From Spirochaetales bacterium (GTDB lineage: Bacteria > Spirochaetota > Spirochaetia > Treponematales > Treponemataceae), in assembly GCA_003246765.1 (NCBI GenBank), contig QKDA01000034.1, positions 1-32,362 on the forward strand: a stretch of 32,362 nucleotides of DNA, in the 5' to 3' direction. Numbering within the stretch: the first letter of the stretch is position 1; each line of letters begins with the position of its first letter. The notes beneath the pieces are model-generated. The model was given only the letters and a program-made list of their open reading frames with translations. It was not told the DNA's origin and searched no databases. Positions 1-6,476 of this stretch are shown in pieces. Both the position numbers and the translations under genes were made by a program.

Positions 1-2112
1 GCGCCGGGAAAAGGCTATGGTTTCCCTCAAGGCGTCCTCGTTCCGGTCTTCCTCCAGGGCGCGCCGGACCGCCTCCACCACGTTGGCCTTGTTTCCCATC
101 CGCTTGCGCTCCCGCTCGTACACCGCCTGCATGTTGGCGGAAAAACGGGCTATGAGCTTCGCGATCCGACCCTCGAGGACCGTGGGACTGCCGCTGACGT
201 ACTGGTAAAACTCGTCGGGTTTGCCCAAAAGGTTCGCCATGGCGAGGGCGTACTGCCGCCGCTGGGTGGGCTTTTTCGCCTTTAAGAGGTTCGGGAATAT
301 TTCCTCCGCTGCCTCGAATACCCCGAGCCGGGCCGCCGCCGCGGAGCTTATCTGCCTCATGCGCTCGGTCTGGCTTTCCCTCAGGAAGCGCATCACCTCC
401 GGGATCGACTCCTCGTCCCCAATGTCCGCCAGGGCCTCCAGGCACGCCTTCTGGAGTTCCGGGTTCTGCTCCCACAGGCAGCCCACCAGGGCCCCTACGG
501 CCTTGCGGTCCCCGATCTTGCCGAGGGACCGGGCGCAGGCGATGCGGATGTCCGAGTCCGCGTCCAGGAGCCGCAGGATGAGGGCGTCCACCGAGGCGGC
601 GGAGGGAATGCGACCCAGGGCCCGGGCCGCCTCTTCCTGGACCGCCGCGGCGGGGTCGTCCAGCCGCTCGATAATGTCCTTCAGGGCTAGCCGGCCGCCC
701 TTGGCCCCCAAGCCCCGCAGGACATCGGCGTTGGACTCGATGGACCTGGAGCGGCCCATGGTGGTAAGGGCCCGGAAGGTGCCGATGATCTGGGGGTTCG
801 CGAGCTGCCCGAGAACGAAGGAGAACCGCTCCCCGGAGCCTTCCTTGATGTGGGCCACCGCCAGGGCGCACAGGCTCCCCAAAACGATCGCCAGGAGCTG
901 GACTACGTGGAAGTTCTTGAAGACGAAGGGCCCCATGGGCATGCTGAAACCCGCGAGGGCGTCGCTCAAAAGGCCTCCCGCCAGGGAGCCCGGCGCCGAA
1001 ACGAGGCCCACGATGGCGAGATACCAGGCCACGTAGGAAACCCGGTTCTTTTCCGGCACCAGGGAGAGCATCATCTGGTTGGAGCCCTCCCAGAAGGCCG
1101 GCGCCAGGAGCCCGAGGCCGATGGCGATAAGGGGCAGCACGATGAAGTAGTTCCCCGGGGTCAGGAAAAGGAATCCCAGCCAGGGGAGCACCAGGAGAGT
1201 CCCCGCGATGACCACCGGCCGCCGGCCCCAGCGGTCCATGATAGCCCCCCAAAAAGGGGCCACCAGCACCCAGATAAACTGGGTGAGCATGCTCATGATG
1301 CCGAGCCAGGTGTTCGGCGCCCCGATTCTCTGGGGGTTCACGATGTAGGGCGACTGAAAGGGGCCTATGAGGTTCATGGAGAAGATGGCGAGGCCCACCG
1401 CCACGGAATAGAACACGAAGTTCCTGTTCTTCAGGGGCTCCACGATCATGTCCGGGTCAAAGGCGGGAAGGTCCTCTTTCGGCGGTTCCGGGTTGAGGAG
1501 CTGTATGAGGATGTCGAAGAGCCCCGCCGCGGCGCCAATGGAAATAAGAATGCCGAAGGTCACGAGAACCTTGTCCCGGGGCACCAGGTCGAGAATCGTG
1601 CTGGCGGCGAAAAACCAGAGAATGTTCACGATCTGGAGGATGGAAGAGCGCTTCATGAAAAAGCTTCCCCGCATCCGCTCGGGCACGATATCCGCCACCC
1701 AGCCCCACCAGCAGGCGCTGGAGGCGTTGGCGAAGACCCAGGAGAGCCCCATGGCCGCGATGATGATCACGATGCCCCTGCTCGCGGAGCCTCCCCGGGC
1801 TACGTAAAAGGCGACGAAGGCGATAACCGCCGTGAGGGAGCGGTGAACCACGTGGCCGATGATAAACACCGGCTTTTGCCGGCCGATCTTGCCCCAGAGG
1901 AAAATTCCGAGAATCTGGAAAACCCCCGTGAGCTGGATTATCGCCACCAGAAGGCCGAGCTGGGCGGAGGTCGCCCCGAGCCAGTTCTGGAAAAAGACGG
2001 TGAAAAGGGGCTGGATGGCGCAAACCAGCTGCCATACGATGGAGGCGGCCCCCGAGAGGATGACGATGTCCATGGCCCGGGTAAGCTGGGTTTGCGATAA
2101 TTGTTTCTGCAT
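1..2112 (-). CDS. MFS-type transporter with C-terminal HEAT repeats (3' end cut off by the window)
   Basis: Reading the minus strand from ATG at 2112 gives 704 codons with no stop before the window edge, so the C-terminus is missing. Residues 1 to about 440 are very hydrophobic, with about a dozen membrane segments. The loop near residue 280 (FWGAIMDRWGRRP) has the DRxGRR pattern of the major facilitator superfamily. From about residue 450 the protein becomes soluble and shows helical HEAT-type repeats (for example DDPAAAVQEEAARALGRI, then DADSDIRIACARSLGKIGD, then QNPELQKACLEALADIGDE). The start is supported by a GAGGGG ribosome site directly upstream. The substrate cannot be read from sequence. 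A cytosolic HEAT tail suggests protein contact or regulation, which is inference. It is transcribed away from the toxin-antitoxin pair. Confidence 0.8.
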   Translation of the reverse strand, partial: MQKQLSQTQLTRAMDIVILSGAASIVWQLVCAIQPLFTVFFQNWLGATSAQLGLLVAIIQLTGVFQILGIFLWGKIGRQKPVFIIGHVVHRSLTAVIAFVAFYVARGGSASRGIVIIIAAMGLSWVFANASSACWWGWVADIVPERMRGSFFMKRSSILQIVNILWFFAASTILDLVPRDKVLVTFGILISIGAAAGLFDILIQLLNPEPPKEDLPAFDPDMIVEPLKNRNFVFYSVAVGLAIFSMNLIGPFQSPYIVNPQRIGAPNTWLGIMSMLTQFIWVLVAPFWGAIMDRWGRRPVVIAGTLLVLPWLGFLFLTPGNYFIVLPLIAIGLGLLAPAFWEGSNQMMLSLVPEKNRVSYVAWYLAIVGLVSAPGSLAGGLLSDALAGFSMPMGPFVFKNFHVVQLLAIVLGSLCALAVAHIKEGSGERFSFVLGQLANPQIIGTFRALTTMGRSRSIESNADVLRGLGAKGGRLALKDIIERLDDPAAAVQEEAARALGRIPSAASVDALILRLLDADSDIRIACARSLGKIGDRKAVGALVGCLWEQNPELQKACLEALADIGDEESIPEVMRFLRESQTERMRQISSAAAARLGVFEAAEEIFPNLLKAKKPTQRRQYALAMANLLGKPDEFYQYVSGSPTVLEGRIAKLIARFSANMQAVYERERKRMGNKANVVEAVRRALEEDRNEDALRETIAFSRR

Positions 2113-2218
2113 ACCCCTCAATTGATAGCACTTGGGCGGGGGAATGAAAAGGGGGGTAGACGCGGAAGGCTCTAAGGGGGGCGGAGGCGCCAAGGCCGCA
2201 GCGGCGGCCAGGGAGCTC

Positions 2219-2247
2219 TTGCAGGGGCCGTAAAAAGGTCGTAGTAT
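2219..2247 (+). promoter_or_regulatory. Putative promoter of the antitoxin-toxin pair, spaced for leaderless mRNA
   Basis: TTGCAG (2219-2224) and TAGTAT (2242-2247) are separated by 17 bp. The -10 box ends 6 nt before the ATG at 2254, so the start site would fall at or next to the start codon. No Shine-Dalgarno sequence lies at normal distance. Match to consensus is moderate. Confidence 0.35.
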
Positions 2248-2253
2248 GGTCAT

Positions 2254-2496
2254 ATGGAGACTATTTCCGTTTCTTCGCTAAAAACCCATCTGAGCGCCGA
2301 ACTCAGGCGCATTGAGGCCGGGGCGGAATTGACCGTGATGGACCATAAACGCCCCGTAGCGCGGCTGGTTCCCGTATCGGAAGTGCCCTGGGTGGCCCGT
2401 TCCGCCAGCGCCCGGTACGTACCGGCCCCCTTGCCCCCCCTTATTGGGCGGGTTTCCGACGAACTGCTTGCAGCGGAGCGGGAAGACTCATGGTAG
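2254..2496 (+). CDS. Phd/YefM-family antitoxin
   Basis: An 80-residue protein with the usual antitoxin layout. The N-terminal half (METISVSSLKTHLSAELRRI, then a Gly-Ala-Glu turn and RPVARLVP near residues 30-41) matches the Phd/YefM DNA-binding fold, which binds its own promoter as a dimer. The C-terminal 35 residues are Pro/Ala-rich and presumably wrap around and neutralise the toxin. The stop overlaps the start of the PIN gene by 7 bp, a coupling typical of type II toxin-antitoxin operons. ATG at 2254 is the only sensible start; it lacks a ribosome site but has a -10-like box 6 nt upstream. Family identity is firm; the autoregulatory role is inferred from the family. Confidence 0.85.
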   Translation: METISVSSLKTHLSAELRRIEAGAELTVMDHKRPVARLVPVSEVPWVARSASARYVPAPLPPLIGRVSDELLAAEREDSW

Positions 2497-2912
2497 CCTA
2501 TCTTGACTCCTCGGTAGTCCTCAGGCATATCCTCAACGGCGACATGGCGATCTCCGCCGCCTTTGGGCATGACTCGGTGATCTCGAGCGAGCTTTTGGAG
2601 ATCGAATGCCGAAGGGTACTGCACCGGTGCCGGCTTCAGGGGGAACTGGACGATGGGGGGCTGTATACGGCCATTACGCGGCTTGAGGCGGTCTTGGCGG
2701 GAATTACGCTTTTCGTGATTGACGATGAGGTTAAAAAACTGGCCATGGAGCCCTTCCCCATGGCGATAAAAACCCTGGACGCCCTTCACCTTGCCACGGT
2801 CCTGGTCTGGAAACGGCGGAATCCCGGGGAACCCCTGGTTCTGTACTCTACCGACGCCGCCATGAACCGCACCGCTTACGCCCTCGGGGTTTCCTCCGCG
2901 CTTCTCGCTTGA
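2490..2912 (+). CDS. PIN-domain toxin (VapC-like ribonuclease)
   Basis: A 140-residue PIN domain protein. The acidic residues that hold the catalytic metal are visible: Asp6 in the opening YLDSS strand, a Glu in the ISSELLEIE helix (residues 34-39), Asp97 in TLDALHLA, and Asp122 in YSTDAAM. Length and layout match VapC-type single-domain toxins, which cleave RNA (often tRNA or rRNA) when freed from antitoxin. It overlaps the Phd/YefM antitoxin gene by 7 bp, so the two are translated together. All key residues are present, so the toxin looks intact. The RNA target cannot be predicted. It converges with pyrE. Confidence 0.88.
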   Translation: MVAYLDSSVVLRHILNGDMAISAAFGHDSVISSELLEIECRRVLHRCRLQGELDDGGLYTAITRLEAVLAGITLFVIDDEVKKLAMEPFPMAIKTLDALHLATVLVWKRRNPGEPLVLYSTDAAMNRTAYALGVSSALLA

Positions 2913-2978
2913 CCGATTCCGCAGGTATATCCGCCCTTGCAGGGAATCTCTGGCCGGCCGCTCCGGCGCTGGAATCGC

Positions 2979-3034
2979 GCCCCGGAAGGCGCGTTCTGCG
3001 TCCCCCCGGGGCCGTTTCAACAGGCTTTTTTTTT
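2979..3034 (+). terminator. Possible terminator of the toxin-antitoxin operon
   Basis: A GC stem (GCCCCGG at 2979-2985 with CCGGGGC at 3006-3012) is followed, 13 nt later, by nine T residues (3026-3034) that run into the pyrE stop codon. The gap between stem and T-run is longer than in a classical intrinsic terminator. Confidence 0.3.
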
Positions 3035-3635
3035 AGTTGAATACCTTTCTGGAACCCGGTTTTTCCGCCGGGGTTTTACCTTCCTTGCAGAGCTCGCACT
3101 CGGAGGCGTCCCAGAGGACCGCGGGCTGCCTGAGGGCGGCGTAGAGGGGCCAGGGGAAGGGATCTTCCGCGTCCGCCGGGCGCCGGTCCACCACGCAAAT
3201 GGAGGCCACCACGACGCCCCCCATCTCGCGGATGCGCTCCGCCGTTTCCAGGGTGGACTTGCCCGTGGTCACCACGTCCTCGGCGATCACGATGCGCTCT
3301 CCCGGCTTGATCTCGAAGCCCCGGCGGAGGGTCATGACCCCGTCGTCGTTCCGCTCGGTGAAGAAGGCGGGCACCTTAAGCTGCCTGCCGAGCTCGTAGG
3401 CCACCACGATGCCACCCATGGCGGGTCCGATCACCGAGTCTACCGCGAGATTACCCGCGCTTATTTGCGCGAGGATTCGCCCCGCGGGTCCCGCGATGAC
3501 CTCGGCGGCCCTGTCCGGGTACTGAAGGAGCCGGGCGCACTGAAAGTACTGGGACGAGTGCTTTCCCGAGGAAAGGAGAAAGTGGCCCGTGAGCATGGCC
3601 CTGCATTCGGTGAGAATCGAGACGACGTCCGTCAT
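3033..3635 (-). CDS. pyrE: Orotate phosphoribosyltransferase
   Basis: A 200-residue enzyme that joins orotate to PRPP to give OMP, the fifth step of pyrimidine synthesis. The PRPP-binding loop is clear at residues 116-127 (VIAEDVVTTGKS). The N-terminal GHFLLSSGKHSSQYFQCARL segment and the C-terminal ECELCKEGKTPAEKPGSR tail are typical of the long PyrE type found in thermophiles, cyanobacteria and many anaerobes, rather than the shorter enterobacterial form. ATG at 3635 has a good GGAGG about 5 nt upstream. No other pyrimidine gene is near. It lies 90 bp downstream of the RlmM-like gene on the same strand but seems to have its own promoter in that gap. Confidence 0.95.
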   Translation of the reverse strand: MTDVVSILTECRAMLTGHFLLSSGKHSSQYFQCARLLQYPDRAAEVIAGPAGRILAQISAGNLAVDSVIGPAMGGIVVAYELGRQLKVPAFFTERNDDGVMTLRRGFEIKPGERIVIAEDVVTTGKSTLETAERIREMGGVVVASICVVDRRPADAEDPFPWPLYAALRQPAVLWDASECELCKEGKTPAEKPGSRKVFN

Positions 3636-3686
3636 AAAGAACCTCCGGCGGTTTATACGCTTCCGCCAACGCGTAAGTTGGCGCTG

Positions 3687-3716
3687 AGTATATACCGGAG
3701 GTACCCTTTCGGTGAA
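3687..3716 (-). promoter_or_regulatory. Putative pyrE promoter with leader hairpin
   Basis: On the minus strand TTCACC (3716-3711) and TATACT (3692-3687) are 18 bp apart. The short leader that follows contains an inverted repeat, CGCCAAC/GTTGGCG (3664-3683), just upstream of the ribosome site. The ribosome-site segment CCGGAGGT (minus strand, 3648-3641) also has a perfect 8-base complement at 3702-3695. Confidence 0.35.
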
Positions 3717-3725
3717 GCGGGGGGG

Positions 3726-4772
3726 CTAGAGCTTGATCCAGGTGAGCTCGTGCTTGTTCGCCCCGAGGTGGACCACGGCGCTTCCGGGGACGGCGGCGAA
3801 GCGGCGGGTGGTTTCGTGGTCCGCCTCGCCCTGCATCTTGACGGTGCAGACGAAGCGGGAGCACAGGCCCGAGTCGAGCCATTTTTCCACCCATTCCAGG
3901 AGCCGCGGGGGGTAGCAGATCACGTCGGAGAACACCCAGTCCTGGGGGCCGAAGTCCGCCGGGGAAAGGGTGAAGGCGTCGTGCTTGAGGAACTTGACGT
4001 TGCCCTTGGCCATGAGGGAGGGGTGAAGCTCCGAGCGGTCGATGGCGGTGACCGAGGCGCCGAGGCGGTCGAGCACCCAGGTCCAGCCCCCGGGACAGGC
4101 CCCGGCGTCCACGCAGCGGCTTTCAGGCCCCGGGAGTATGGAGGGGGCATCCGCGGCGCCGGCGTCGGTTTGCCCCGCCGCGGCGCCTTCGGCGCCGGCC
4201 TTGCGGTGGAGCCAGTCCGCCAGGGTGAGGGCTTCGTAAAGCTTGAGGTAGGCCCGGCTCGGCGGATTCACGTGGTCTTCCTCGAAGTTGGCGTTTCCCG
4301 CGGGAAAGGGGCTCGAGGTTTCAGCCGAGGCGAAGAGGGTATGCTCGTCCAGGAGGCTCCACATGCCCATGGGCGCCAGGGGCACCTGCCGGGGGAAGGA
4401 TTTTGGCTTCAGGTTGACGTAGGGGAGTTTTTCCTTGATGAGCTCCGCCCGGCGGAAGGCCGCCACGGGGTAGTGGGCCCAGTTCCGCTGGATTCCCCGC
4501 AGGATGTCGGCGGCCTCTTTTATGGACTCGAAATCGGCGACGAAGGGGCGGGAGAGGCGGTTTTGGTGCCAGTAGGCTTCCGGGGCGGGGCCTTCGCGGT
4601 ACACGAGGTCGCCGAAGGCGGCGGCGCCGCCGTTTTTTGCCCTGAGAAGCCGTTCGCGGGGGGGGAGGGAGGCGTTAGCGCCGGCTGCGGCGGGATCAAG
4701 TCCCAGTTCCGCGTAAAGGTCAGCGATGAAGCCGGGGGCGGCAAGCCAGGCGGTGCCGGGAAGTTCCGTCAC
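3726..4772 (-). CDS. RlmM-like (RrmJ/FtsJ-fold) 23S rRNA 2'-O-ribose methyltransferase
   Basis: A 348-residue protein if started at GTG 4772. SAM-binding motif I is VDAGACPGGWTWVL (residues 221-234), nearly the same as in RlmM, which methylates C2498 of 23S rRNA. The K-D-K-E catalytic set of this family is visible: Lys177 (SRAYLKL), Asp283 (VFSDVI), Lys312 (CTVKM) and Glu342 (NKHELTW). An Ala/Gly-rich insert (about residues 191-210) precedes motif I, and the N-terminal 170 residues would be the RNA-binding part. The frame is open further upstream, but that would overlap the PilZ gene. GTG 4772 sits 5 nt after the PilZ stop with AAGAGG before it, so the two genes look translationally linked. 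Exact rRNA target is inferred from similarity. Confidence 0.82.
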   Translation of the reverse strand: MTELPGTAWLAAPGFIADLYAELGLDPAAAGANASLPPRERLLRAKNGGAAAFGDLVYREGPAPEAYWHQNRLSRPFVADFESIKEAADILRGIQRNWAHYPVAAFRRAELIKEKLPYVNLKPKSFPRQVPLAPMGMWSLLDEHTLFASAETSSPFPAGNANFEEDHVNPPSRAYLKLYEALTLADWLHRKAGAEGAAAGQTDAGAADAPSILPGPESRCVDAGACPGGWTWVLDRLGASVTAIDRSELHPSLMAKGNVKFLKHDAFTLSPADFGPQDWVFSDVICYPPRLLEWVEKWLDSGLCSRFVCTVKMQGEADHETTRRFAAVPGSAVVHLGANKHELTWIKL

Positions 4773-4777
4773 CCCCG

Positions 4778-5131
4778 TTACGCCTCTTGCAGGGCGGCGG
4801 TCTCGAATTCGCAGAGCACGTCTATATAGCGCTGATGGGAGCGGATGCCCGGGGAATGGAGGATGGAAAAGCCGATGTCCACGGAACAGGAGTGTTCCTG
4901 AACCCACTCGGGGCGGACCATGAGCTCGAATTCCCCGATGCCCGAGCGGCAGGCGGGATGCACGGTCATGAGATATTCCTTGTCCGTGTCGACCTCGAAG
5001 GCGTGGGAAAACCGGACCCTGCAGCCCGTCTTGCTCACGTCCTCAAGCACCCCCGGCAATTGGCTCAAACCGTCGATCCTGGCGCGCGCGAAGTCGCGAT
5101 ACCGCGGCATCTGCCTGTTCTCATTACCCAT
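4778..5131 (-). CDS. PilZ-domain protein (probable c-di-GMP receptor)
   Basis: A 117-residue single-domain protein. The PilZ signature is present: a basic stretch RYRDFARARIDG (residues 10-21, RxxxR type) and about 10 residues later EDVSKTGCRVRF (D/NxSxxG). These are the residues that hold cyclic di-GMP. There is no output domain, so it would act by binding a partner. The downstream RlmM-like gene follows after 5 nt, which suggests one transcript. ATG 5131 has no clear ribosome site; an internal ATG at codon 8 (5110) is an alternative. Promoter elements just upstream overlap those of the divergent lipoprotein gene. Confidence 0.85.
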   Translation of the reverse strand: MGNENRQMPRYRDFARARIDGLSQLPGVLEDVSKTGCRVRFSHAFEVDTDKEYLMTVHPACRSGIGEFELMVRPEWVQEHSCSVDIGFSILHSPGIRSHQRYIDVLCEFETAALQEA

Positions 5132-5140
5132 ATACCGAGC

Positions 5141-5169
5141 AGAATCACCCTTTTCCCGGGATTTGTCAA
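5141..5169 (-). promoter_or_regulatory. Putative promoter of the PilZ-methyltransferase unit
   Basis: On the minus strand TTGACA (5169-5164, perfect consensus) is followed after 17 bp by a weak -10, GATTCT (5146-5141). Its -35 overlaps the -35 of the divergent lipoprotein promoter. Confidence 0.4.
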
Positions 5170-5191
5170 GCGAGAACCTTTGGGGTATACT
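5163..5191 (+). promoter_or_regulatory. Promoter of the lipoprotein gene
   Basis: TTGTCA (5163-5168), a 17-bp spacer and TATACT (5186-5191) form a good sigma-70-type promoter. Transcription would start near 5198, giving a short leader with the AAGGGGG ribosome site (5201-5207) before ATG 5214. Confidence 0.6.
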
Positions 5192-5213
5192 TCACGTCGA
5201 AAGGGGGAATGCC

Positions 5214-6419
5214 ATGAAAACCAGGCTTTCGGCGAGAATTCTCGCGGCGGCGGCGGCGCCTCTCGCGCTTTCGGTCCTTTCCCTCACCACCTGCGACCTT
5301 TTTACCTATAAACGCCCCTTTCCCGACGCCTATTACGAGAATAATTTCATAGCGGATATAGGATTTGACGAAAACGTCTGCGTCGACGGACCTGCTACGG
5401 TGTGGGTTGACCCCGTGGCGGTCCCTCCCGTCGCGATATATCCCGACATCGACGGAAAGCCCGTTCCGGTCACGGGCAGCTGGGACTTGGCCTACCGGTA
5501 CGACGAGGGGTGGGAGGGCTTCAATTATATAACCGTTTCGGATACCGCCCCAACCGCCTCCGCTTACGGCGGGGCTACCGGGCTTGACCCGAACGCACCG
5601 GTATACCGCGTAGAGGTGGTGAATCTGGTCCAGGGGGGGAATTTCGAGCTCAATGAAGGCGCGCGATTTTCGGGTACAGGCTCCTGGGCCTGGCAACAGA
5701 CCGCTAACCCGCTATTCGGGTCCGGAAGCCAGAGAATCGATTTGGATACCGGAGAATCGGTAACCTATACGAGCGCCGCCGTAGCCGGTTTAGCGGGTTT
5801 CTCGACGAACGCAACCTACAACCTCTTTTTCCGTTACAATTGCAACGCATCCAGTGTAAAAGTCGTTATCGACGCCCTGGACGCATTCCTTACCCTGAAT
5901 CCGACGGGCTCTTCGGTGAAGGGCGCGGTAAAATACACGATCAATAACGGCTATATCACGGCGCCAGAGGTGGAAGTCCTCCCCATCGACGCTACTTCCG
6001 ACGTGTCGGGCTTTTTTATAGATAACTTTCGGGTTGGCCGAAAGGGTAACATGGAACTCCGCCTCTATCTAAAAACAAGTGAGACGAATCCGGAAATGGT
6101 GCCCGGCACCTATTCCTTCTCGGTGTGGGCGTACCCCGACCCGACCGCGCGCGATTACGATAACCCCTATAAATTGGACATGTTTCGGGTGAAAATGGCC
6201 GCGTGCGCCGGAACCACCTTCCTTTCTACCACGACCGCGGTGTACGCCGAGACCCTCGGCTGGCAAAAGCTTACCGCGACGCTCAAGCCCGGCGCTTTGA
6301 GCTTTCCGGACGGAACACCCGACCCGGTGCTCGCCCTGATTATTGACCTCAATGAATCCAGGCCCGGAAGCGTGCTTCTCGCCCAACCGGAACTTCGCTT
6401 CTATCCCGACGGACTTTAA
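5214..6419 (+). CDS. Putative exported lipoprotein with two carbohydrate-binding-like beta domains
   Basis: A 401-residue protein of unknown function. The start MKTRLS has AAGGGGG 6 nt upstream; the open frame extends further 5' but only across the promoter. The N-terminus has a basic head, an Ala/Leu-rich core and LSLTTC near residue 26, a relaxed lipobox of the kind accepted in spirochaetes, so the mature protein is probably lipid-anchored at Cys26. Two beta-rich halves follow. Each ends in a phrase typical of jelly-roll carbohydrate-binding modules: FFIDNFRVG near residue 270, and a GTYSFSVWAY...KLDMFRVKM...LALIIDL block near the C-terminus. The opening VNLVQGGNFEL of the first half also fits that fold. 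No catalytic motif is seen. It converges with the giant surface-protein gene, and a joint cell-surface role is only a guess. Confidence 0.75.
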   Translation: MKTRLSARILAAAAAPLALSVLSLTTCDLFTYKRPFPDAYYENNFIADIGFDENVCVDGPATVWVDPVAVPPVAIYPDIDGKPVPVTGSWDLAYRYDEGWEGFNYITVSDTAPTASAYGGATGLDPNAPVYRVEVVNLVQGGNFELNEGARFSGTGSWAWQQTANPLFGSGSQRIDLDTGESVTYTSAAVAGLAGFSTNATYNLFFRYNCNASSVKVVIDALDAFLTLNPTGSSVKGAVKYTINNGYITAPEVEVLPIDATSDVSGFFIDNFRVGRKGNMELRLYLKTSETNPEMVPGTYSFSVWAYPDPTARDYDNPYKLDMFRVKMAACAGTTFLSTTTAVYAETLGWQKLTATLKPGALSFPDGTPDPVLALIIDLNESRPGSVLLAQPELRFYPDGL

Positions 6420-6447
6420 AAAAAACCCGAACCCCTTGGGGTTCGGG
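6418..6447 (-). terminator. Rho-independent terminator of the giant surface-protein gene
   Basis: A perfect 10-bp stem (CCCGAACCCC at 6426-6435 with GGGGTTCGGG at 6438-6447, 2-nt tip) is followed on the minus strand by eight T residues (6425-6418). The T-run overlaps the stop of the convergent lipoprotein gene. On the plus strand no T-run follows, so it works mainly for the minus-strand gene. Confidence 0.85.
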
Positions 6448-6476
6448 CCATCCTTACCGGTCGAACCGGTCGGAGA

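Noticed and set aside
850-2100. 416-residue open frame on the plus strand
   Set aside because: Antisense to the MFS-HEAT gene; charged, repetitive composition with no membrane or domain signal.
2937-4829. 630-residue open frame on the plus strand
   Set aside because: It is antisense to pyrE and the RlmM-like gene, both of which have complete catalytic motifs; its translation is low-complexity Gly/Arg/Glu-rich.
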